Part shown: one piece after another, positions 20,291 through 27,955 of the stretch | Layout: each line of letters starts with the position of its first letter | Position numbering within the stretch: position 1 is the stretch's first letter | Source of the DNA: an uncultured Bacilli bacterium | GTDB taxonomy: Bacteria > Bacillota_I > Bacilli_A > RF39 > UBA660 | Direction of reading: 5' to 3' | Assembly (NCBI GenBank): GCA_910583945.1 | Contig: CAJTYF010000014.1 | Span: 1-31,906 of the forward strand | DNA length: 31,906 nt | Program-made: the position numbers and the translations under genes | The notes under the pieces: model-generated | Told to the model about the DNA's origin: nothing | What the model saw: only the letters and a program-made list of their open reading frames with translations | The model's database searches: none

Positions 20291-21925
20291 ATGAGTAAAA
20301 TTAAAATATTCAGTCTAGGTGGGCTAGATGAAAATGGTAAAAATACCTATATAGTAGAAATTGATAAAGATATTTTTGTTTTTGATTGTGGACTAAAATA
20401 TGCATCAAATAATATGTTTGGAATTGATTACATTATTCCAGATTTTGATTATTTATCAAAAAATAAAAAAAGAATTAAGGGCGTTTTTTTAACCCATGGC
20501 CATTATGAGAACATGGGAGGAACCAGTGATTTAATCAAATACATTCCCGAAATTAAATTATACGCTACTAAGTTTACAAAATACGAACTGATGAATTCTG
20601 GTGTACCTGAAAAAAATATTACTGAAATTACGCCACACAAAAAATTAAATTTTGGACGAGTAAGTATATTTCCTATTACGGTAAGTCACAGTTGTCCAGA
20701 CGCCGTAATGTACTGTATTAATACGAAAGATGGAGCAATATGTTATACAGGGGATTTTATTATTGACTCTAAAATGACAGGTCATTACGATATGGATTTA
20801 GGACGTATCGCTTATGTAGGAAAACAAGGTGTTTTAGCACTTTTGTCCGAATCATCCTTCGCTGAACACGCGGGGCATACTTCACCAAGCCATCGTTTAG
20901 AAGATTTCTTTAAAGACATCGTAAATAAATATGAAGAACGTTTAATGTTTCTATTATTACCTACTCATTTATATACTATAGAAGACATTTTTAATAGTGC
21001 CTTAAACAAGCATCGTAAAATCGTTTTAATGGGTAAAAAATTACAAAATGTTGTCAACTTCGCTAAAAAAGAAGGATACTTAAACTTTCCAGACGATTTA
21101 CTAGGTGATTTATCAAACGTGGATGATCCCGATTCTATTTTACTTTTATGTGATGACAAAGAAAACCCTTATGCATCCATTAGTAAAGTAATGAGTGGCT
21201 ATGATAAATACATAAAATTAAAACCAAGCGACACCATTATTTTTGCTGAGCCTCGTTACGATAGCAATGAAAAACTATTAGTTAAAATTGAAAATGAACT
21301 ATCTATGTTAGGTTGTCGTATTATTTCTATTCCGAAAGATAAAAACATTCTTCATCATGCCTCAAGTGAAGATTTGATGTTAATGTTAAAATTAACCAAC
21401 CCTAAGTATTACATGCCAGTTAAAGGAGAATACCGTTACTTAGTTCAAAATGCAAATTTAGCAAATTCTCTTGGTATCCCAAAAGAAAACATTATTCTAA
21501 AGCAAAATGGAGAAATCGTTTTATTTGAAGAGGGTGTTTTAAAAGAAACCACAGAAAAAATAAAAGTCAACGATATTCTAATTGATGGTAAATCAAGTGA
21601 TGATGTAGGGGAACTTGTAATCAAAGACCGTGAAATGTTAAGTGAAAATGGAATTGTCTTAATTAGTGCGACATTAAGTAAAAAAACAAAAACCATTTTA
21701 GTAGGACCAGAAGTAACCACTAGAGGATTTATTTATGCCAAGGATTCTAAAGAAATTATTAGAGAAATAAAAAAAATAGCTGAAGACATTATTTTAAGAA
21801 ACATCATTGATAATTTTGTAGACTTTAATAAAATAAAAACAGAAATTCGTACTGAATTAAGTAAATTTCTATACGAAGAAACCGAATGCAAACCGATGAT
21901 TATAGCGGTAGTTCAAGAAGTATAA
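20291..21925 (+). CDS. rnjB: RNase J2-like protein with degenerate metal site
   Basis: 544 residues, with the metallo-beta-lactamase, beta-CASP and C-terminal domains of the RNase J family. The family's HxHxDH metal motif reads HGHYEN (69-74), so Asp and the last His are replaced. The later His ligand usually in PVHGEYR is Lys378 (PVKGEYR). The TGSQGE loop reads CDDKENP. Still present are SHS (132-134), TGDF (153-156) and HAS (356-358). Loss of several ligands with the fold kept is typical of RNase J2, the weakly active partner of RNase J1 in the mRNA decay and 5'-3' processing complex. A catalytic RNase J1 is therefore expected elsewhere in the genome. Monocistronic, with its own strong promoter. 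Confidence 0.85.
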   Translation: MSKIKIFSLGGLDENGKNTYIVEIDKDIFVFDCGLKYASNNMFGIDYIIPDFDYLSKNKKRIKGVFLTHGHYENMGGTSDLIKYIPEIKLYATKFTKYELMNSGVPEKNITEITPHKKLNFGRVSIFPITVSHSCPDAVMYCINTKDGAICYTGDFIIDSKMTGHYDMDLGRIAYVGKQGVLALLSESSFAEHAGHTSPSHRLEDFFKDIVNKYEERLMFLLLPTHLYTIEDIFNSALNKHRKIVLMGKKLQNVVNFAKKEGYLNFPDDLLGDLSNVDDPDSILLLCDDKENPYASISKVMSGYDKYIKLKPSDTIIFAEPRYDSNEKLLVKIENELSMLGCRIISIPKDKNILHHASSEDLMLMLKLTNPKYYMPVKGEYRYLVQNANLANSLGIPKENIILKQNGEIVLFEEGVLKETTEKIKVNDILIDGKSSDDVGELVIKDREMLSENGIVLISATLSKKTKTILVGPEVTTRGFIYAKDSKEIIREIKKIAEDIILRNIIDNFVDFNKIKTEIRTELSKFLYEETECKPMIIAVVQEV

Positions 21926-21930
21926 AAATG

Positions 21931-21965
21931 AAAAATTCACTCATACTAAAAATGGGTGATTTTTT
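21931..21965 (+). terminator. Hairpin that both ends rnjB and covers the next ribosome binding site
   Basis: AAAAATTCACTCAT (21931-21944) pairs imperfectly with ATGGGTGATTTTT (21952-21964). The 3' arm includes GGGTGAT, the only ribosome binding site candidate for the gene at 21966, and the T-tract ends at its ATG. Its role may be termination or masking of translation start. Confidence 0.5.
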
Positions 21966-22400
21966 ATGAAAGAAAACAAAAATATAGCTTTTTTAGACAA
22001 AATTTACAAAACAAGTGAAATGGGGATTATTGGAATTAATGATGTCATAGACAAAGTAAAACAATCTAAATTTCGTGAATTTTTAGAAGAGCAAAAAAAA
22101 GATTACAATAAAATAGTAGAAGAATGCGAAAAAATATTCCCAAAATATGGAACAGAAGAACAAGAAATTGGTAAAATGACTCGAATGAGTAGCAAAATGA
22201 TGAGTGATATGATGATAAAAAAAGAAAACGAAGACAAAACCATTGCTGAAATGATGGTAAAAGGAACCAGTAAAGGCATCACTAAAATCATTGAAGCCAT
22301 GAATCTTTTTGATGACAGCGATGAAGAAATAACAAAATTAGGAGAAGACCTTTTAAAAACTTTAGAGAATAATATAAAAGGATTAAAAGTATATTTATAA
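21966..22400 (+). CDS. Ferritin-like helical-bundle protein (DUF2383-like)
   Basis: 144 residues, all helical, with no signal peptide. Segments LDKIYKTSEMGIIGINDVID, FREFLEEQKKDYNKIVEECE, TRMSSKMMSDMM and KTIAEMMVKGTSKGITKIIE follow the pattern of four-helix-bundle proteins common in Clostridia and Bacilli, annotated as DUF2383-like or ferritin-like. The typical metal-binding ExxH pairs of true ferritins are not evident, so no oxidase role is claimed. The protein is Met-rich in the middle (MTRMSSKMMSDMMI). Translation may be modulated by the hairpin overlapping its ribosome binding site. A clear terminator follows. Confidence 0.65.
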   Translation: MKENKNIAFLDKIYKTSEMGIIGINDVIDKVKQSKFREFLEEQKKDYNKIVEECEKIFPKYGTEEQEIGKMTRMSSKMMSDMMIKKENEDKTIAEMMVKGTSKGITKIIEAMNLFDDSDEEITKLGEDLLKTLENNIKGLKVYL

Positions 22401-22403
22401 TAG

Positions 22404-22439
22404 AAACATTAATAATCATTTAATGTTTTTATTTTTTTT
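22404..22439 (+). terminator. Intrinsic terminator
   Basis: AAACATTA (22404-22411) pairs perfectly with TAATGTTT (22421-22428) and is followed by a T-rich tract to 22439. The next promoter's TG overlaps its end. Confidence 0.8.
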
Positions 22440-22447
22440 GTTATAAT
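22439..22447 (+). promoter_or_regulatory. Extended -10 promoter of the pgsA-HD fusion gene
   Basis: TGtTATAAT at 22439-22447, directly behind the terminator tract and 24 bases before the ATG at 22472. Confidence 0.65.
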
Positions 22448-22471
22448 AAATTAGGAAAAGAGGAAAATGGG

Positions 22472-23518
22472 ATGAAAAAAATAATTCCAAACATTTTAAC
22501 ACTATCAAGATTATTAGTCATACCATTAATTATTTATTTAGGCATCTATGATCACACCTATTCATTACTAATTTTAGCTTTTTTTATTGCTCTTACAGAT
22601 TTTTTAGACGGAAGATTAGCAAGAAAATGGGACGTAGCTAGTGAACTAGGAGCGAAACTCGATGCCATTGGAGACAAATGTTTAGCACTTTCTCTTTTAA
22701 TTATTTTAATCTTTAACTATCATGGTTTCTTTTATATATTTATCTTAGAATGTTTAATTGCATTATTTAATATTTATACCTATTACAAAACCAAAACTGT
22801 TGAATCTTTACTTATAGGAAAAATAAAGACATGGGTGATATTTATAACGATTCTTTTAGGATTACTTGATATTATTCTAACAAAAATTCATATACCTATT
22901 AAACTCTTCATATTTTTAACTCTATTATTTCAAATGGGAAGTTTAATTGAATATATGAACAACTATGCTTTAAATAAAAATAAAAAAAAAAGTCCCACTT
23001 TTAAAAAAAGCGAATATTATAAAATAGTAAAAGAAATTTTAGAAAATGAAGAATTCTTAAAAAGAAAAAACTATGCACATCATTACAACGAAAGTGTTTA
23101 CGATCATGTATTAAGAGTCTCTTATGATGCCTATAAAATTGGAAAAAAACTTCATTTAGACTATAAAGCTCTTGCCATAGCGGGATTATTACATGATTTT
23201 TATGATAAACCATGGCAAGAAACCTTTGATAAAACGCCTTTTTTTAAAAAGCATGCTTTTGTTCACGCCGAGCAAGCAAGAATAAATGCCCTAAAATACT
23301 TCCCTAACTTAATGACTAAAAAAATTGAAAGTATGATTGAAACGCACATGTTCCCAATCAATAAAAAAATTCCCAAATACAAAGAAAGTTGGATTTTAAC
23401 CATTGTGGATAAAGCTGATTCTTTAGATTTTCTTTTTCATCCACTTTTAATGATTCCAAAATTAAGAAAAAAAAGTGAAAAAAGAGAAAAAGTCAAAATT
23501 TATAAAGAAGTAAAATAA
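22472..23518 (+). CDS. CDP-alcohol phosphatidyltransferase fused to an HD hydrolase domain
   Basis: 348 residues in one unbroken frame. Residues 1-165 are a PgsA-like membrane domain with the complete CDP-alcohol phosphotransferase signature: D43, D46, G47, A50, R51, G60, D64 and D68 at the right spacing. Such enzymes join a CDP-lipid to an alcohol, most often glycerol 3-phosphate, giving phosphatidylglycerol phosphate. Residues 200-320 are an HD-superfamily domain with His212, His241-Asp242, His292 and Asp313/Asp316 as expected metal ligands, in the YqeK-like style (VYDHVLRVSYDA, AIAGLLHDFYDKPW). A short Lys-rich linker separates the two. The fusion suggests linked phospholipid synthesis and phosphate ester hydrolysis, perhaps of the PgsA product or a nucleotide; this is inference. 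Confidence 0.85.
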   Translation: MKKIIPNILTLSRLLVIPLIIYLGIYDHTYSLLILAFFIALTDFLDGRLARKWDVASELGAKLDAIGDKCLALSLLIILIFNYHGFFYIFILECLIALFNIYTYYKTKTVESLLIGKIKTWVIFITILLGLLDIILTKIHIPIKLFIFLTLLFQMGSLIEYMNNYALNKNKKKSPTFKKSEYYKIVKEILENEEFLKRKNYAHHYNESVYDHVLRVSYDAYKIGKKLHLDYKALAIAGLLHDFYDKPWQETFDKTPFFKKHAFVHAEQARINALKYFPNLMTKKIESMIETHMFPINKKIPKYKESWILTIVDKADSLDFLFHPLLMIPKLRKKSEKREKVKIYKEVK

Positions 23519-23569
23519 AAAAACAAAATTCTAAAAAAAGCAAATAAAAATCACTTGTATTTACATAAT

Positions 23570-23598
23570 TTGACAAATGATTTTTTTTATGATAAAAT
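23570..23598 (+). promoter_or_regulatory. Consensus vegetative promoter of the transglutaminase-like gene
   Basis: TTGACA (23570-23575), 17 bases, and TAAAAT (23593-23598) with an extended TGa. It has the only perfect -35 I found in the window. Confidence 0.85.
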
Positions 23599-23628
23599 CT
23601 AAACATAAGAAAAAGGGGTTTTGATATT

Positions 23629-24522
23629 ATGAATTTATTAGAAATGATGAAATTAGAAATTTTATCTTTGAATCTTGTTGAACCAATAGACATTGTAAAT
23701 CATATTTACAAACGAACTGGAGAAATTTTTGAGTATGATCCATTTCATAATCTTTCTGATACAATTGAAAAATCTGCTCAAAAAGAAATCGATATTTATA
23801 ATATTGATAATCTTTATGTTGACTGTTATAAATGGGCCCATATTTTTATTAATTTGCTTAATGCATTTGGTATAAAAGCTAAAACGACTTCTAGCGGGGG
23901 AGTTCATGTATATGTACTTGTAACAATAAATAAAGAAAGATATCAATTTGATCTCGCAAGTAAAAAAGGAGATTTAATGCGAATTAAATTTGGTTTAAAT
24001 ACGGTTAATAATTGTATTATAAAAAATGAAAATGGTCAAAAAAAAATAATCAAAATGAGTGAACAAAATGAGCCGACAGAAAAAGAAAAAAAATTGCAAA
24101 CAATGAAAGAAAAACTTGCATTAATTCGAAGAAAATATTCTCAAGAAGATTATATCTATCTTGTCTATAAATTAATTGAAGAATTATTAAAAGATCATAA
24201 AGGATTGGTGGGGTATTCGAGTGGTACAACGTATATAAAACACTTACTATCTCTGTTCTTAGATGAAAACAATAAAGAATTTAAACCTACTTTTGTAAAA
24301 TTTTTCAATTCAGATGATAGAACTTTCTTTAGGGTTTATCGAATCATTAGAAATGACAAAGAACATTATTTTACTTATAAACATCAACCTAACGGAGAAT
24401 ATATAATGAAAGAAGAAACACAAAAGCAGATTGATGAATATATTAGAAGTTATGATGCTGCAAATGCTTATAATATTTATAGAAATCCGATAAGGAGAAG
24501 TGGTATGATTGCTCATGCTTAA
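23629..24522 (+). CDS. Transglutaminase-like cysteine-protease-fold protein
   Basis: 297 residues, no signal peptide or membrane segment. Residues 60-112 show a Cys-His-Asp set in the order and spacing of transglutaminase-like folds: Cys66 in VDCYKWAHIF, His93 in GGVHVYVLV and Asp108 in YQFDLAS. The second half is Lys/Glu-rich helical (about 135-195), followed by a mixed domain (FFRVYRIIRNDKEHYFTYKH) and a helical tail. I do not recognise a named family. It could be a peptidase, a crosslinking enzyme or an inactive binding domain. The gene has the strongest promoter in the window, is monocistronic and is closed by a terminator. The ribosome binding site AAAGGGG is set rather far from the ATG. 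Confidence 0.65.
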   Translation: MNLLEMMKLEILSLNLVEPIDIVNHIYKRTGEIFEYDPFHNLSDTIEKSAQKEIDIYNIDNLYVDCYKWAHIFINLLNAFGIKAKTTSSGGVHVYVLVTINKERYQFDLASKKGDLMRIKFGLNTVNNCIIKNENGQKKIIKMSEQNEPTEKEKKLQTMKEKLALIRRKYSQEDYIYLVYKLIEELLKDHKGLVGYSSGTTYIKHLLSLFLDENNKEFKPTFVKFFNSDDRTFFRVYRIIRNDKEHYFTYKHQPNGEYIMKEETQKQIDEYIRSYDAANAYNIYRNPIRRSGMIAHA

Positions 24523-24549
24523 AATGTGTCTAATTGACACTTTTTCTTT
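24523..24549 (+). terminator. Intrinsic terminator
   Basis: GTGTC (24526-24530) and GACAC (24536-24540) form a short stem with a TAATT loop, followed by TTTTTCTTT. Confidence 0.7.
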
Positions 24550-24567
24550 GTAAAAAAAGTCGAAAAT

Positions 24568-24576
24568 TGTTATAAT
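24568..24576 (+). promoter_or_regulatory. Extended -10 promoter of the ftsK operon
   Basis: TGtTATAAT at 24568-24576. Transcription would start near 24583, which rules out the ATG at 24581 and supports the start at 24596. Confidence 0.65.
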
Positions 24577-24595
24577 AAAAATGGTGAAAATAGAT

Positions 24596-26809
24596 ATGGC
24601 AAAGAAGAAAAAATCAAAAGAAGACTCAGGAAATAAATTTGAATACAGTGTAGAATTAACAGGATTAATACTAATCCTTATTGGGTTAATTGGCTTCGGC
24701 TTTGGTCCTGTTGGAGCTTTAATAAAACAATTTGCCATGTTTTTACTTGGAGAATGGTGGTATTTTACTTTAATGCTCGTTTTAATTTTGGGCGTTCACA
24801 TGTTAATGAAAAGAAAACTACCAAACTTTTTTTCCTCAAAATTAATTGGCATCTATTTAATCATAGCCATTTTGCTCATCTTATCTCATATTACATTTGT
24901 TAGAAGTGTAGAAAAGCCATTTGACTTGTTTCAAGAAACCGTTAATAGTTATATGGAAAGAATGGCATCCATCAACAAGGCAAACATTTTAACCTCAACT
25001 GGAACGACTTCTATTGTGATTGGTGGAGGAATCATTGGAGCAGTCTTATCCTTTTGTATATCAGGTCTCTTTGGCGTAACAGGAACGTATATAGTACTAA
25101 CCATTTTATTTATTTTTGCATTAGTGATGATCTTTAATTTGAACTTAAGCACGATTTTAACCAAAGTCTTCAAATTTAAAAAACGTGAAAAGAAAGAGAA
25201 AACACCTGAAGCGAAAGAAGAACCAAACGATAACATTCCTATTACAGGAGTAAACGAAGACGATAAAATTATTATTACCAGTGTAGAAGAACTAAAACCT
25301 CATCCAGAAATACCAAAAGAGGAACCTAAGGAAGAAGAAAGTGTTAAAGAAATCAATACGAATGTGGTCAATACGAGTTATAAACTTCCTCCTTTATCTT
25401 TGTTAGATGAACCACCTAAAAATAAAAAAATCAATTCAACAGAATTTATTAGAAGTAATAAAGAATCTTTAGAAAGAGTATTAAATGATTTTCAAATAGC
25501 AGGGAAAGTAGTAGAAATTCATGTTGGACCAGCCGTCACTCAATACGAAGTGGTTGTCCCAACTGGAACAAAATTAAGTCGTATTAGTGGCATTAATAAA
25601 GAAATTGCTCTTGCATTAGCCGCTAAGGATGTGCGTATCGAAGCTCCGATTCCAGGTAAATCAACCATAGGTGTTGAAATTCCAAATAAAGAAGTAGCAT
25701 CTGTTAAAATAAAAGAAGTGATAGGAGACGCTGAACCTGAAAAAATAAAAAAAGGGTTATTAGTAACTCTTGGAAAAGACATTGCTGGAAGAACCATCAA
25801 TACCGACTTATCAACTTTACCCCATCTTTTAGTTGCTGGTTCAACAGGTAGTGGTAAATCCGTTTGTATTAACAGTATTATCATTTCCCTTTTAATGCAT
25901 TATCGTCCAGAAGAGGTCAAACTCGTTTTAGTCGACCCAAAACAAGTAGAACTTTCGAATTATAATGGCGTGCCTCATTTATTATGTCCCGTTGTCACAG
26001 ACCCTAAAAGAGCCTCTTTAGTCTTACAAAAAGTCGTAAGTGAAATGGACCATCGCTACAAAGTATTAGCGGAAAAAGGGGTTAAAAATATCAAAGATTA
26101 TAACAAAAAAGCTGAAAAAGAAAACACGGAAAAAATGAATTACTTAGTAGTCATTGTAGATGAAATGGCTGATTTAATGATTGTGGCTAAAAAAGAAGTC
26201 GAAGACTCCATCATGCGTATCACCCAACTTGCTCGTGCAGCAGGCATTCACTTAATTGTTGCAACACAAAGACCCAGTACAGATGTCATTACAGGAGTTA
26301 TTAAAACCAATATTCCATCACGAATTGCCTTCTCAGTAGCAAGCTACATTGATTCAAGAACCATTTTAGACACTTCAGGTGCTGAAAAATTATTAGGAAA
26401 AGGAGACATGCTTTATTTACCCATGGGAGCAAACAGTCCAACTCGTATTCAAGGGTGCTTTATCTCTGACGATGAAATCGAACGCATCATTAATCATGTT
26501 TGTAAACAACAAGGCGCAAATTATGATGAAACCATGGCAAATCCAGTCAATTTGGAAGGGTCTAGTCCATCTAATATTGCACCAGAAAACGAAAATACCG
26601 ATGACCCCGTCTACGATGAAGTATTAAAATTTACCTTAGATACTGGTAAAGTAAGTGCTTCTCTCTTACAAAGAAGATTTCGTCTAGGTTATAATCGTGC
26701 CGCCAGAATTATTGACTTATTAGAAGAAAGAGGAATCATAGGTCCTCAAAATGGATCAAAACCTCGTGAAGTACTGGTAAAACTTAAAAGTGATGAAGGA
26801 GAAGAGTAA
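24596..26809 (+). CDS. ftsK: DNA translocase FtsK/SpoIIIE
   Basis: 737 residues from ATG 24596, with GGTGA at 24583-24587. Four transmembrane helices occupy about residues 15-185, followed by a charged Pro/Glu linker to about 260, then the RecA-like motor. Walker A is GSTGSGKS at about 415-422, Walker B is LVVIVDEMADLM, and the C-terminal gamma winged helix (LLQRRFRLGYNRAARIIDLL) reads DNA polarity sequences. The protein pumps chromosomal DNA across the closing septum at division or, as SpoIIIE, into the forespore. The size fits the Firmicute SpoIIIE/SftA class; the four membrane helices favour SpoIIIE. Its stop overlaps the next ATG in TAATG, so the HD-domain gene is coupled. Confidence 0.95.
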   Translation: MAKKKKSKEDSGNKFEYSVELTGLILILIGLIGFGFGPVGALIKQFAMFLLGEWWYFTLMLVLILGVHMLMKRKLPNFFSSKLIGIYLIIAILLILSHITFVRSVEKPFDLFQETVNSYMERMASINKANILTSTGTTSIVIGGGIIGAVLSFCISGLFGVTGTYIVLTILFIFALVMIFNLNLSTILTKVFKFKKREKKEKTPEAKEEPNDNIPITGVNEDDKIIITSVEELKPHPEIPKEEPKEEESVKEINTNVVNTSYKLPPLSLLDEPPKNKKINSTEFIRSNKESLERVLNDFQIAGKVVEIHVGPAVTQYEVVVPTGTKLSRISGINKEIALALAAKDVRIEAPIPGKSTIGVEIPNKEVASVKIKEVIGDAEPEKIKKGLLVTLGKDIAGRTINTDLSTLPHLLVAGSTGSGKSVCINSIIISLLMHYRPEEVKLVLVDPKQVELSNYNGVPHLLCPVVTDPKRASLVLQKVVSEMDHRYKVLAEKGVKNIKDYNKKAEKENTEKMNYLVVIVDEMADLMIVAKKEVEDSIMRITQLARAAGIHLIVATQRPSTDVITGVIKTNIPSRIAFSVASYIDSRTILDTSGAEKLLGKGDMLYLPMGANSPTRIQGCFISDDEIERIINHVCKQQGANYDETMANPVNLEGSSPSNIAPENENTDDPVYDEVLKFTLDTGKVSASLLQRRFRLGYNRAARIIDLLEERGIIGPQNGSKPREVLVKLKSDEGEE

Positions 26810-27900
26810 TGAATAACTATGCTTTTCAAGATAAAGACGCTATTCGCTTTAAAAAAGAAGAAAATGATAGATATAGAACACCCTTTTTTCATGACATTGA
26901 TCGAATCATCTATTCTTTAAGCTATCTAAGGTATGCGGACAAAACTCAAGTCTTTACCTTTAATGAAAATGACCATATCTCCAAAAGAATGATACACGTC
27001 CAATTAGTAAGTAAAGTCGCTAGAACAATTGGTAGAAATCTAGGTCTAAACGAAGATTTAATCGAAGCAGCCGCATTAGGTCATGATTTAGGACACGTGC
27101 CCTTTGGTCATGTTGGAGAAAAAATATTAAATCAAATTAGCTTAGAAAATAATGAAGGCTATTTTAATCACAATATTGAAAGTGTGAGAGTATTAATGAC
27201 TTTAGAAGAACATGGTTTAGGAAAAAACATTACACTTCAAGTTTTAGATGCCATCATGTGTCACAATGGCGAATTACCTTTAAAAGAGTACTATCCAAAA
27301 AAGAAAACGAAAGACGAATTTTTAGAAGAATATAAAGAATCCTATCGGAATAAAGATTTAATAAAAAAATTAAGACCAATGACTTTAGAAGGATGTGTGG
27401 TAAGAGTAAGTGACATCATAGCTTACGTAGGAAAAGACATAGAAGACGCTATAACGTTAGGAATCATTAAACCAGAAGATATTCCTAAAAATATAACAAA
27501 AGTTTTAGGAAGTACCAATCGAAGCATTATTAATACACTTGTAGTGGATATCATAAAAAATAGTAAAGATAAACCTTATATTAAAATAAGTGATGAAATT
27601 TTTAAAGCCCTCATGGATTTAAAAAAATTTAATTACGAAAACATTTACGATAAAGCCAATACGTTAGATGAAAAAAAAGAGTATGAAAAAATGTTTCGAA
27701 CCGTTTTTAATCATTGTTTAAAAGAAGTAAAAGAGAAAAAAGAAAATTCTTTAATACATGAAACTTTTCTATCTGAAATGAGCGAGGACTATTTAAAACA
27801 GACAACAAATGAAAGAAAAGTAATGGACTTTATAGCTGGTATGACGGATGACTTCTTAAAAAAATGCTACAACACTATAAAAGATAGACAGATTCTGTAA
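26809..27900 (+). CDS. dGTPase-like HD-domain phosphohydrolase
   Basis: 363 residues. HD metal motif: His63 (RMIHVQLVSKVART), His92-Asp93 (AALGHDLGHVPFGHVGE) and a later Asp in VVRVSDIIAYVGKDIEDA. The order and the GHDLGHVPFGH block are typical of the Dgt group, which cleaves dNTPs to deoxynucleosides and triphosphate. The N-terminal RTPFFHDIDRIIYSLSYLRY (with TQVF shortly after) also matches Dgt (usual form RSPFQRDRDRIIHS...FRRL..KTQVF). Specificity for dGTP is not certain. The ATG overlaps the ftsK stop, so the two are expressed together. The stop codon lies inside the following terminator stem. Confidence 0.87.
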   Translation: MNNYAFQDKDAIRFKKEENDRYRTPFFHDIDRIIYSLSYLRYADKTQVFTFNENDHISKRMIHVQLVSKVARTIGRNLGLNEDLIEAAALGHDLGHVPFGHVGEKILNQISLENNEGYFNHNIESVRVLMTLEEHGLGKNITLQVLDAIMCHNGELPLKEYYPKKKTKDEFLEEYKESYRNKDLIKKLRPMTLEGCVVRVSDIIAYVGKDIEDAITLGIIKPEDIPKNITKVLGSTNRSIINTLVVDIIKNSKDKPYIKISDEIFKALMDLKKFNYENIYDKANTLDEKKEYEKMFRTVFNHCLKEVKEKKENSLIHETFLSEMSEDYLKQTTNERKVMDFIAGMTDDFLKKCYNTIKDRQIL

Positions 27901-27924
27901 ATAATTCAGAATAGTCTATTTTTT
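27883..27924 (+). terminator. Terminator of the ftsK operon
   Basis: ATAGACAGATTCTG (27883-27896) pairs with CAGAATAGTCTAT (27907-27919), with one bulge, followed by TTTTTT. Confidence 0.85.
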
Positions 27925-27928
27925 CATT

Positions 27929-27951
27929 AAAAAAGAACTTTTAATAAGTTC
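27929..27951 (-). terminator. Terminator of the M18 aminopeptidase gene
   Basis: GAACTT (27935-27940) and AAGTTC (27946-27951) form a 6-bp stem; on the minus strand six T follow. Confidence 0.7.
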
Positions 27952-27955
27952 AAAA

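Noticed and set aside
24310..24738. 142-codon minus-strand frame between the transglutaminase-like gene and ftsK
   Set aside because: It is antisense to two real genes, crosses a terminator and promoter, and has low-complexity Ile/Phe/Ser composition.
25540..25884. 114-codon minus-strand frame inside ftsK
   Set aside because: It mirrors the conserved motor domain of ftsK and has no ribosome binding site; a shadow frame.
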